6,854 nt of DNA from CAG-791 sp963657295 (lineage in GTDB: Bacteria; Bacillota; Clostridia; Lachnospirales; Lachnospiraceae): contig CAVKMX010000120.1 of assembly GCA_963657295.1 (NCBI GenBank), positions 1 through 6,854 of the forward strand, read 5' to 3'. The notes beneath the pieces are model-generated. The model did not search any database. It saw only the letters and a list, made by a program, of their open reading frames with translations, and had not been told where the DNA came from. The position numbers and the translations under genes were made by a program. Positions 1-5,532 of this stretch are shown here, in pieces (the first letter of the stretch is position 1; the number at the start of each line of letters is the position of its first letter).

Positions 1-110
1 CGTCTTATGTGAGCTTAGCACCGCTAGGTCCTCGCACGGAGTGAGAACGTCCCCAGGATGGACAGCTCCGCCAGGCCCCGTCACCGGCGCGTCTGTACAG
101 TAACTACGAA
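1..110. other. Structured non-coding region with a run of small hairpins
   Basis: I see no credible gene here. Several short stem-loops follow one another. CTTAGC (14-19) pairs with GCTAGG (23-28) around a 3-nt loop, with one G-U pair. CTCGCAC (31-37) pairs with GTGAG (41-45) with a 2-nt bulge and a 3-nt loop. GTCC (49-52) pairs with GGAC (60-63), and CGCC (70-73 region) with GGCG (86-89). Runs of tiny 3-nt-loop hairpins also characterise the repeat element at 3819-3973, so this may be part of another structured intergenic repeat cut by the window edge. No second copy of this exact sequence occurs in the window, so calling it a repeat is inference. It could instead be the tail of an upstream transcript. 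Confidence 0.35.
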
Positions 111-165
111 GGGATTGCTCCGGCAGAACGGACGGTGAATTTCTCGGCACACAGCCTGCCGTCTG

Positions 166-174
166 TGTTATGAT
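166..174 (+). promoter_or_regulatory. Possible extended -10 promoter for the YprB-like gene
   Basis: TGTTATGAT fits the extended -10 form TGn-TATAAT with one mismatch in the hexamer. No convincing -35 hexamer lies 16-18 bp upstream, which is tolerable for an extended -10 promoter. Transcription would begin near 181 and give a leader of about 120 nt before the start codon at 300. This rests on motif reading only. Confidence 0.3.
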
Positions 175-238
175 TCATCTGTATCTCCGGCCGTTCGTTG
201 TCCGGTGGTTTCATTCAGAAAAAAGTGTCTGCCGCGTC

Positions 239-266
239 TTCCGTCTGCACGGCTTTTCAGACGGGA
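239..266 (+). other. Leader stem-loop upstream of the YprB-like gene
   Basis: CCGTCTG (241-247) pairs perfectly with CAGACGG (258-264) around a 10-nt loop, and the stem extends by a U-G and a U-A pair to 239/266. It lies about 20 nt upstream of the ribosome-binding site. No U-run follows, so it is not a canonical terminator. It could shape or stabilise the leader. Its presence also supports reading the region before 300 as untranslated, not as an N-terminal extension. Confidence 0.4.
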
Positions 267-287
267 ACCGCTGCCATCATACATATC

Positions 288-292
288 AGGAG
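288..292 (+). promoter_or_regulatory. Ribosome-binding site that decides the YprB-like start
   Basis: AGGAG lies 7 nt before the ATG at 300. An upstream in-frame ATG at 198 has no comparable site and would add 34 residues with no family similarity, so 300 is preferred. Confidence 0.75.
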
Positions 293-299
293 TGCTGCC

Positions 300-1754
300 A
301 TGCAGATCATCACAGGAGAATTGGAAGGAAACATTCAGGGATACCCGCTGACCCGCTTCGGCGGACAGGAGAACATTCTGGCGGTGGATATTGAGACCAC
401 CGGACTGTCTGCACAGAAGCACCGCATCTACCTCATCGGCTGCGGCTACTGGGAGGATGACTGCTGGAAGCTGATCCAGTGGTTCGATGATACCGGCGAC
501 GGCGAGGCGGATATTCTCACCTCGTTTCTGCTGTTCACCAAGAAATTCACAACCCTTCTGCATTACAACGGCCGGCAGTTTGATCTGCCGTTTCTCGCGC
601 GCCGCATTGTGTGGAACGGCCTGCAGGGAACGCCGGGTGCGGAGGATTTCCCCTCGGCCATGAAGTCACTGGATCTGTACCGCTATGTGAAGCCGTTCCA
701 GCGGCTCCTGTCTCTGCCGGACTGCCGGCAGCAGACCGTGGAGCAGTTCCTGGGAACCGGCCGCACCGAATCGCGCAGCGGAAAGGAGCTGATCGACATC
801 TACCTGGATTACATCTCCTCTGCGTCGATGCCCGCTTCTCCTGCCGGTGCGGCAGATGTCTCCTCTGAGAGTACAAAGCGCATTGACGCCGCCATGATCA
901 ACCGGCTCCTCCAGGAGCAGGCTCTCGCGAGCCAGCGCCAGAAGGAGTCGATGCGGACCGCTGCACCTGCTCCCATGCCGGCTCATGTGACCGCTGAGGA
1001 CGCCCTTGGAGCTCCGGAGCAGGCTCCCGCGGAGGAGTCCGCGGCCGGCGCCGATGCCGCAGAGGATGCGGCAGATGCCGTTCCCTTTTACGAAGCCAAT
1101 GATGCCGGCTCCACCTATGCCGGCTTTGCAGATCTGCAGCTGACCGACCGTGCCTCCCGGCGCATGGCGCTCCTGACCCACAACCGCTGCGATGTCGCCG
1201 GGCTCATTGCCATGACGGCCGCTCTTGGCTGGAAGGATCTCCTGCAGGCGCAGATTTCTGTGCACCGGGCCCAGGCCAACACCTTCCGGGATGAGAACGG
1301 CGAGCCGCAGCAGGAGCTGATCCTCCACGGCTGTGCCGTAGGAATTTCCGGGCTCTCCTTCCGCACGCCCGTCACGACCTCGCGGGACGGCTGCTACTGC
1401 ACCATCTCCGGGGATCGGATCACGCTGAAGATTCCGATCTACAACGGCAAGCTCCATCACTATTATGCCAACTACCAGGATTACTATTATCTTCCCGAGC
1501 TGGATCAGGCCATCCACAAGTCCATCGCCACCTATGTGGACAAGAGCCATCGCCAGCAGGCGACGGCCGAGACCTGCTATACCGGGAAGGTAGGCACCTT
1601 CCTGCCGGAATGGGATAAATTCCGCTCGCCCTTCTTCATGAAGAGTGTCCGGGACAAGACGGCGTGGTTCCCGTTCCTCCCTGAAATGAAAAAGGACAAG
1701 GCCTTCTTCGCCGAATACGCGACCTATGTATTCCGGCACGTGACAGAGCTGTAA
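300..1754 (+). CDS. YprB-type RNase H-fold (DEDD) 3'-5' exonuclease-like protein with an Ala/Glu-rich insert
   Basis: This 484-residue protein carries the YprB RNase H-like domain. The DEDD exonuclease motifs are visible: DIETTGL at 30-36 (Asp30, Glu32), then IYLIGCGYW, then HYNGRQFDLPFL at 88-99 (Asp95), and HNRCDV at 294-299 (His294, Asp298). All acidic metal ligands expected of a DEDD nuclease appear to be present, so it is probably active on DNA or RNA, but the substrate of this family is not settled. Between the DLYR/FLG region and motif III lies an insert (about 173-283) rich in Ala, Glu, Pro and Ser, probably disordered, where relatives are usually much shorter. The C-terminal part (about 365-484) contains YNGKLHHYYANYQDYYYLP and AIHKSIATYVDK, which look like a conserved family extension. 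B. subtilis YprB has a TPR region that I do not see here. The protein is cytoplasmic, with no signal peptide. The start follows AGGAG with 7-nt spacing. It appears monocistronic and converges on the membrane-protein gene. Confidence 0.85.
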   Translation: MQIITGELEGNIQGYPLTRFGGQENILAVDIETTGLSAQKHRIYLIGCGYWEDDCWKLIQWFDDTGDGEADILTSFLLFTKKFTTLLHYNGRQFDLPFLARRIVWNGLQGTPGAEDFPSAMKSLDLYRYVKPFQRLLSLPDCRQQTVEQFLGTGRTESRSGKELIDIYLDYISSASMPASPAGAADVSSESTKRIDAAMINRLLQEQALASQRQKESMRTAAPAPMPAHVTAEDALGAPEQAPAEESAAGADAAEDAADAVPFYEANDAGSTYAGFADLQLTDRASRRMALLTHNRCDVAGLIAMTAALGWKDLLQAQISVHRAQANTFRDENGEPQQELILHGCAVGISGLSFRTPVTTSRDGCYCTISGDRITLKIPIYNGKLHHYYANYQDYYYLPELDQAIHKSIATYVDKSHRQQATAETCYTGKVGTFLPEWDKFRSPFFMKSVRDKTAWFPFLPEMKKDKAFFAEYATYVFRHVTEL

Positions 1755-1771
1755 GGCTCCCGTCCATCACA

Positions 1772-1811
1772 GTAAAGAGGATCTATACAGCGTAAAGAGA
1801 ATCTATATGGC
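1772..1811. repeat. 20-bp tandem direct repeat, two units
   Basis: Units 1772-1791 and 1792-1811 match at 17 of 20 positions. The core GTAAAGAGGATCTATA recurs as GTAAAGAGAATCTATA. The pair lies in the convergent intergenic gap, just before the terminator stem. No role is evident; it may be a small local duplication or a binding site. Confidence 0.7.
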
Positions 1812-1814
1812 AGT

Positions 1815-1849
1815 GAACCGGCAGCAGGCGGATGGCCTGCTGCCGGTTC
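1815..1849. terminator. Probable intrinsic terminator between convergent genes
   Basis: GAACCGGCAGCAGGC (1815-1829) pairs perfectly with GCCTGCTGCCGGTTC (1835-1849), a 15-bp GC-rich stem with a 5-nt loop. On the plus strand it is followed by the T-rich stretch TGCTTATTATTTG, so it best fits termination of the YprB-like gene 60 bp upstream. It also sits 6 bp past the stop codon of the minus-strand membrane-protein gene. The minus-strand side has only a weak T-tract, so bidirectional use is likely but less certain. Confidence 0.75.
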
Positions 1850-1855
1850 TGCTTA

Positions 1856-3784
1856 TTATTTGTCTCTGCTGCCGGAAGAATCCCGGACAGCTGCATCTTC
1901 CGTAAGGCTTCGGCGCCTCTGCCGGGTGCTGTCCGCCAGCATGACAAGGCACACGTAGAACAGGCCCATGTTGTAGATCATGTATCGCGTCTGCGGGAAG
2001 ATAATCGCTCCGACGACCGCCGCATTGACCAGTGTTCCCAGGAACACCAGCCCCGCCAGAAGAAGCTCTCCGCTGCAGGACCGGCTCCCTCGTCCCCTCC
2101 CGGAGAGGACACCCGCCAGGAGCAGCACCGCATACGCGCTCCACAGCAGCAGCGCCGCCCAGTTCAGCACCGTTCCCACCCGCAGCACCGTGTTGACCAG
2201 GCCCTTTCGGAGATTGTTCAGCCACAGATGCAGGAGACGTCCGGGCTGCTGGTGCAGCAGCACCCTTTCCAGCTCCCGGCAGACCTGATCGGCTGCAACG
2301 GAGAAGGTCATGGTCCCCGGCTCCAGCTCCGGATGCTGCTCTCTTACATAGGCATCGACCAGCGGATCCAGCACCTCGAAGCCGATGATGTCGTAGCTGT
2401 CCGCATAATGGGAGCACAGCTCCACCCAGCCGGCAGCCTTTTGCACTGAGGCCCCGGTGTCCCCGCCGCTGCTCTTTCCTGCCGCATTCTCCGTTCCGGC
2501 AGCCTCTGTTCCGGCAGCCTCTGTTCCGGCATTCTCTGTCCCGGCAGCCTCTGTTCCGGCATTCTCTGTCCCGGCAGCCTCCGTCTCCTGCTCCGGGACG
2601 GCCTCGCCCATCGCATCCGCGTATCGCAGCCGGCGCTCCGTCAGCTCCTCTTCGATCTGCAGGAACAGCTGCCGCAGCTCTTCCGCATCCTCCCCGCCGT
2701 AGCGTTCAAAAAGCTTCGCATCCTCCTGCGCTGCCGTATAGAGGAGCGTGCTGTCAATCTTGTCTGCGCTTCCTGTGTGGAAGGACCAGACGCCGTGGAA
2801 GATCCGGTTGTAGCCATGCCCGATGAGGAAAACAAGGACCCCTGCAGCGGCCAGAGCCAGCAGATCCCGGCAGAGCTGCCTCCCGGCGATGTGCCTCTCC
2901 CGATTCCTCTGCACGCAGTCTGTTCCCTCTGCCGCCTTCCCGGCCGCAGCTTCTGGCTTCCTTCCTGCCTTTCCGGCGTCGGCTTCTGTCTTCTTTCCCG
3001 TCTTTCCTGCCGCTGTTCCCGCCTTCCCGGCTGACCGCAGCTGCAGAACATCGGCCGTCAGGGCCGCTGCCGCGAAGATCACCATGGTAATCCCGAGCTG
3101 CTTGTGATGCGAGGTGCACAGGACCATCATTCCCGCAGCCGCTGCCAGATACCTCCGCTCTCTCCCGGAAAGATACCGGTACAGGAACAGCAGGAAGAAG
3201 ATATAGAACGGAATCCCGAAGCCCTCTGTCATGATGCTCTGGAAATAGGCAGACCCTCTCTTCGCGCCGAACCGGTTCAGGACATCCACGCCCCACAGAA
3301 GCACATTGGCCGCAGCCGCATAAAGGCTCCCGGTTCGGGAAAGAGCGCAGGTCCCGGACCCGAAAGAAGCGCAGGCCCTGGAACCGGAAAGGGGGAGCCC
3401 GTCTCCTGCTGTCCTCCCGGCTCCGCTCCTTTTCCCCATCCCATAGACGGTCCTTGCAAGATACCAGACGGCAGCCGCCATGACGACGGCCTGGCAGACA
3501 ATCACCGCCAGGAGATAGGCCGGCTCCTGTGCCGCGATCTTCCCGCCCTCGCGGTCCGTCAGATCCCAGCCGCTGACCAGACCTCCCTCGCCGACGATTC
3601 TGCGCATCAGCCACAGGAAGGTGCAGTAGGCCGGTTCTCTTGTATAATCCATGGTCGCATAACTCTCCGAATCCCGGCACCACACCGGTCCGTCCCAGAG
3701 TGCGAACCCGACATACAGGAAAAGGTTTGCAGCAAGGCAGAGCCTGCTGTAAACCTTCTCTTTTGTTCCTCTGTGTTCTTTCAT
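1856..3784 (-). CDS. Polytopic membrane protein, GT-C glycosyltransferase-like, with low-complexity inserts
   Basis: This 642-residue membrane protein has roughly ten hydrophobic segments, near 15-31, 90-110, 155-168, 188-205, 211-224, 228-248, 306-323, 538-560, 573-597 and 601-617. An acidic first loop (DSESY, 38-42), then TREPAY (48-53), and SIMTEGFGIPFYIFFLLFLY near 183-202 recall GT-C lipid-linked glycosyltransferases of the ArnT/PMT kind, which have an acidic residue in the first outer loop and an 'xTEP'-like motif. I infer kinship only and cannot assign substrate or activity. FPQTRYMIYNMGLFY (596-610) looks like a conserved C-terminal signature. Three low-complexity stretches interrupt it: Gly/Ser/Arg-rich at about 118-153, Lys/Ala/Gly-rich at 252-287 (probably cytoplasmic by the positive-inside rule), and a TEAAG/TENAG repeat at 401-434 within the large soluble segment 325-535 (probably extracytoplasmic). 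ATG 3784 is chosen over ATG 3790 because GAAGG sits 6 nt upstream of 3784 but abuts 3790. It appears monocistronic. Confidence 0.75.
   Translation of the reverse strand: MKEHRGTKEKVYSRLCLAANLFLYVGFALWDGPVWCRDSESYATMDYTREPAYCTFLWLMRRIVGEGGLVSGWDLTDREGGKIAAQEPAYLLAVIVCQAVVMAAAVWYLARTVYGMGKRSGAGRTAGDGLPLSGSRACASFGSGTCALSRTGSLYAAAANVLLWGVDVLNRFGAKRGSAYFQSIMTEGFGIPFYIFFLLFLYRYLSGRERRYLAAAAGMMVLCTSHHKQLGITMVIFAAAALTADVLQLRSAGKAGTAAGKTGKKTEADAGKAGRKPEAAAGKAAEGTDCVQRNRERHIAGRQLCRDLLALAAAGVLVFLIGHGYNRIFHGVWSFHTGSADKIDSTLLYTAAQEDAKLFERYGGEDAEELRQLFLQIEEELTERRLRYADAMGEAVPEQETEAAGTENAGTEAAGTENAGTEAAGTEAAGTENAAGKSSGGDTGASVQKAAGWVELCSHYADSYDIIGFEVLDPLVDAYVREQHPELEPGTMTFSVAADQVCRELERVLLHQQPGRLLHLWLNNLRKGLVNTVLRVGTVLNWAALLLWSAYAVLLLAGVLSGRGRGSRSCSGELLLAGLVFLGTLVNAAVVGAIIFPQTRYMIYNMGLFYVCLVMLADSTRQRRRSLTEDAAVRDSSGSRDK
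2483..2584 (-). repeat. 15-bp in-frame coding repeat (TEAAG/TENAG units)
   Basis: About seven 15-bp units of the type TTCCGGCAGCCTCTG (plus strand) encode five-residue units TEAAG and TENAG at residues 401-434 of the membrane protein. In places TEAAG and TENAG alternate, giving a 30-bp higher-order period. Units are nearly identical at DNA level, including the third codon positions, which suggests recent expansion. Because the unit is a multiple of three, gain or loss of units changes length but not frame. Confidence 0.9.
2924..3031 (-). other. Lys/Ala/Gly-rich low-complexity coding stretch
   Basis: Residues 252-287 of the membrane protein are an irregular run of AGK, AAGK and KPEAAAG-like units following the hydrophobic segment at 228-248. 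The strong positive charge suggests a cytoplasmic loop. The units are imperfect at DNA level (variants of TTTCCGGC and TTTCCTGCC on the plus strand), so this is an older or more degenerate tract than that at 2483-2584. Confidence 0.65.
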
Positions 3785-3790
3785 CTGCAT

Positions 3791-3795
3791 CCTTC
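3791..3795 (-). promoter_or_regulatory. Ribosome-binding site that decides the membrane-protein start
   Basis: The minus strand reads GAAGG here, ending 6 nt before ATG 3784. The alternative ATG at 3790 directly touches the motif, too close for initiation, so the protein most likely begins MKEHRG. Confidence 0.6.
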
Positions 3796-3815
3796 AGCTG
3801 ACCAGACAATGCTAT

Positions 3816-3821
3816 ATTGTA
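3816..3821 (-). promoter_or_regulatory. Possible -10 box overlapping the end of the repeat element
   Basis: The minus strand reads TACAAT, one mismatch from TATAAT, overlapping the outer end of the left terminal repeat of the element at 3819-3973. A transcript would start about 25 nt upstream of ATG 3784. The -35 candidate inside the element (TTCGAG, 16-bp spacing) is poor, so this is tentative. The matching position in the second element copy reads TACCAT. Confidence 0.25.
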
Positions 3822-3830
3822 TCTATTTAG
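3819..3830 (+). repeat. Left terminal inverted repeat of the element
   Basis: GTATCTATTTAG. It matches the reverse complement of 3962-3973 with one difference and aligns with GTAACTATTCAG at 6801-6812 with two differences. Confidence 0.75.
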
Positions 3831-3897
3831 ACCCCATCTCGAATTTGCTTCGCAAATCCTCGATGTGGCTGGCCAGAGGCGCTCCGCGCCTTGGCCG

Positions 3898-3959
3898 CCT
3901 GCCAATTTCAATCGTAAATATGCCTGCAAGCAGTCAATTTTCGATTGAAATATGGCAGG
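3898..3959. other. Long imperfect palindrome within the element
   Basis: CCTGCC-A-ATTTCAATCG (3898-3914) pairs with CGATTGAAAT-(A)-T-GGCAGG (3942-3959), a 17-bp stem with a single bulged A and a 27-nt loop. On the minus strand it is the first large structure after the pepD stop codon. No T-tract follows on that strand, so it is not a canonical intrinsic terminator, although it could protect the prs-pepD mRNA 3' end. Confidence 0.7.
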
Positions 3960-3961
3960 TG

Positions 3962-3973
3962 CTAAACAGATAC
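3962..3973 (-). repeat. Right terminal inverted repeat of the element
   Basis: The minus strand reads GTATCTGTTTAG and continues with CACC. This matches the left end at 6801 (GTAACTATTCAGCACC) at 13 of 16 positions and the left end at 3819 at 11 of 12. Sharing between both copies' ends is the main support for true terminal inverted repeats. Confidence 0.75.
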
Positions 3974-3979
3974 CATGTA

Positions 3980-5488
3980 TTAATGATCCGACCTTGCATA
4001 CTGGTTCTTCATGTGATTGGTCGCATCGAAGAGGACCTCGTCCAGCGCCTTGCCGGTTTCCTTCTGCAGCATCGCGGCAATCTCCTCGTTCGCCTGCTGA
4101 CGCAGCGCTGCGCGCTTTGCCGGATCCTCCTCTGCCTTCTGCAGCCTGTCATAACGGCCGATCAGATTGTGGCCCTTGGACTGCACGGACAGCTGGTAGT
4201 GCTCGATGTGATTAAGGTTCTTGCCGTAATTGGCGTCCGTAAGCGCCTCGATGAGCCGCGCGGACCAGTAGAAGCTGTTCGTCGTAACCTCTGCTGTTGT
4301 ATTGGACAGATATTCCGGCGTCACCTCCACATTGGCATAGAAGGGAACCGCCGTATTGAAGGCATTGGAGCCGAAGGCGAGCCATTCCACTGCCATGGAA
4401 TCCTCCGGCTCATCGCCGCGCAGCTGAATGATGGCGACGAAGTCCGTCCGGTTCACGCCGATGGAGCGGTAGGCTCCCCGCATGGACGGATCGCCGTAGC
4501 TGCCGTAGGGGTCGTACGGCGTCCCCTGATAGTGGGAGGACAGGACGTATTTGACATCCTCCACCGTAACCTTCCGCTCCGGAACCATGCACCAGGGAAT
4601 GTCATCCGAAAGCGGTGTGAAATCGGCCTCCGGTCCGTCCCAGCTCACCGTATGCGGGTTGAAATAACGGCCGATGTACCATGCACGAGGCGTGTTGTAG
4701 ACATGATCCGCATCATCGTGCGTCCCGAAGGCCTCGCGGGGATTCAGCAGCAGCTCCTCCTCATCGCCCTCCTGGCGCAGCGTCAGATCCAGGTGATTCT
4801 CCTCGATGAATTCCCGCAGATCCGAAGAGCACATGAACTCCCTCTGCTCTCCCAGCGCATCCTCCAGATCCAGCTCATCCAGCCCCAGCTGGTTGGGCAT
4901 CATGACGTAGGCTTCATCCGGCACTCTTCTCGCCATCCAATGGTGTCCGCCGATGGTCTCCAGCCACCAGATCTCGTCCCGATCCTGAAAAGCCATGCCG
5001 TTCATCTCATAGGTGCCGTACTGCTCGAGCAGCGCTCCCATGCGCCGCACGCCCTCCCGGGCGCTGCGGATATAGGGAAGGACCAGCACCACCAGATCCT
5101 CCTCCCCGATGCCGCCGATCATTTCAGTGCCGCCGTTCTGCTCCGCCGGGACATATTCCACCAGCGGATCCGCGCCCAGAACCCTCTCGTTGGCCGAAAT
5201 CGTCTCCGTCGCGGTCATGGCAACGCCCGCCGCATTCACGCCGGAGGCCGCCCAGATTCCCTTTCCCGCCACGGCATTGGGCACTGCCGTATACCGCATG
5301 GGATCCGCCGGAAGCGCAATGCGGACATGAGAGAGCACGGACACGTATTCCCGCGGCTGCTCCTGCGGCTGCACCACAACGAACTTCTTCGGCGTATAGC
5401 TTCCCGCACCGGAATCATCGTTTCGGGCAATCATGGTAGAACCGTCATAAGACGCCTTTCTGCCGACCAGAATGGTTGTACAGGGCAT
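3980..5488 (-). CDS. pepD: C69-family dipeptidase (PepD-type Ntn hydrolase)
   Basis: This 502-residue protein hydrolyses dipeptides with broad specificity, if it behaves like its family (peptidase C69, lactobacillar PepD type). The N-terminus MPCTTILVGRKASYDGSTMIARNDD is diagnostic: Cys3 would be the N-terminal nucleophile exposed after processing, followed by the GST-M-ARN-D signature. ASGVNAAGVAMTATE (81-95), EIWWLETIGGHHWMARRVPDE (172-192), DPYGSYGD (326-333) and YWSARLIEAL (407-416) are further family-like blocks. There is no signal peptide, so it should be cytoplasmic, supplying amino acids from imported or turned-over peptides. Length is close to that usual for the family and no key residue looks missing. 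A near-ideal AAGGAGG lies 7 nt upstream of the ATG. It follows prs by 44 bp on the same strand with no terminator between them, so the two are probably co-transcribed. The stop codon lies 6 bp from the MITE-like element. Confidence 0.93.
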   Translation of the reverse strand: MPCTTILVGRKASYDGSTMIARNDDSGAGSYTPKKFVVVQPQEQPREYVSVLSHVRIALPADPMRYTAVPNAVAGKGIWAASGVNAAGVAMTATETISANERVLGADPLVEYVPAEQNGGTEMIGGIGEEDLVVLVLPYIRSAREGVRRMGALLEQYGTYEMNGMAFQDRDEIWWLETIGGHHWMARRVPDEAYVMMPNQLGLDELDLEDALGEQREFMCSSDLREFIEENHLDLTLRQEGDEEELLLNPREAFGTHDDADHVYNTPRAWYIGRYFNPHTVSWDGPEADFTPLSDDIPWCMVPERKVTVEDVKYVLSSHYQGTPYDPYGSYGDPSMRGAYRSIGVNRTDFVAIIQLRGDEPEDSMAVEWLAFGSNAFNTAVPFYANVEVTPEYLSNTTAEVTTNSFYWSARLIEALTDANYGKNLNHIEHYQLSVQSKGHNLIGRYDRLQKAEEDPAKRAALRQQANEEIAAMLQKETGKALDEVLFDATNHMKNQYARSDH

Positions 5489-5495
5489 TTCCCTT

Positions 5496-5502
5496 CCTCC
5501 TT
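5496..5502 (-). promoter_or_regulatory. Strong ribosome-binding site of pepD
   Basis: The minus strand reads AAGGAGG, a full match to the anti-Shine-Dalgarno core, 7 nt before ATG 5488. It lies within the 44-bp prs-pepD gap and fixes the start so that Cys is residue 3. Confidence 0.85.
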
Positions 5503-5532
5503 CGTTCCCACAGCGGACCGTTCCGCCGTCTT

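Larger units (their letters stand above)
3819..3973 (+). mobile_element. MITE-like structured repeat element, complete copy
   Basis: This 155-bp non-coding element is bounded by GTATCTATTTAG (3819-3830) and CTAAACAGATAC (3962-3973), inverted repeats matching at 11 of 12 positions. Three stem-loops lie inside. The first has ATTTGC/GCAAAT (3843-3848/3852-3857) around TTC, with outer CAT/ATG and CGA/TCG pairing. The second has AGGCGC/GCGCCT (3877-3882/3886-3891) around TCC, extended by GGCCA/TGGCC and GGC/GCC. The third is long-range, with CCTGCC and ATTTCAATCG (3898-3914) pairing CGATTGAAAT and GGCAGG (3942-3959). A second copy begins at 6801. Small size, terminal inverted repeats, no ORF and multiple copies fit a non-autonomous MITE. 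The mobilising transposase is unknown, and no clear target-site duplication is visible. It begins 6 nt after the pepD stop codon and ends 34 bp before the next gene's start. Alternatively it is a dispersed RNA-structure or terminator element. Confidence 0.7.

Noticed and set aside
2..103. Possible C-terminal fragment of an upstream gene, open in one plus-strand frame to TAA at 101-103
   Set aside because: The short Ser/Pro/Gly-rich translation has no recognisable motif, and the DNA is dominated by small hairpins. The truncated length makes the open frame uninformative.
198..299. N-terminal extension of the YprB-like protein from ATG 198
   Set aside because: There is no good RBS, the added residues look unlike the family, and the stretch contains a leader hairpin. 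ATG 300 has AGGAG at ideal spacing.
666..1739. Minus-strand open frame of 357 codons
   Set aside because: It is antisense to the YprB-like gene, whose DEDD motifs identify the true strand.
2483..2584. CRISPR-like array
   Set aside because: The 15-bp units are contiguous with no spacers and are in frame within a coding region, so this is a coding tandem repeat.
2754..3929. Second minus-strand frame of 391 codons
   Set aside because: It overlaps the membrane-protein gene in another frame, is Arg/Gly-rich, lacks membrane segments and crosses into the repeat element.
3898..3959. Canonical intrinsic terminator for prs-pepD
   Set aside because: The stem is long, but no T-run follows on the minus strand and the 27-nt loop is large. 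Termination here remains possible but is not shown.
3819..3973. Assignment of the element to the IS66 family because its ends begin with GTA
   Set aside because: One copy begins GTAT, not GTAA, and the 8-bp flanks (GCTATATT and CATGTATT) match at only 5 of 8 positions. This is too weak to name a family.
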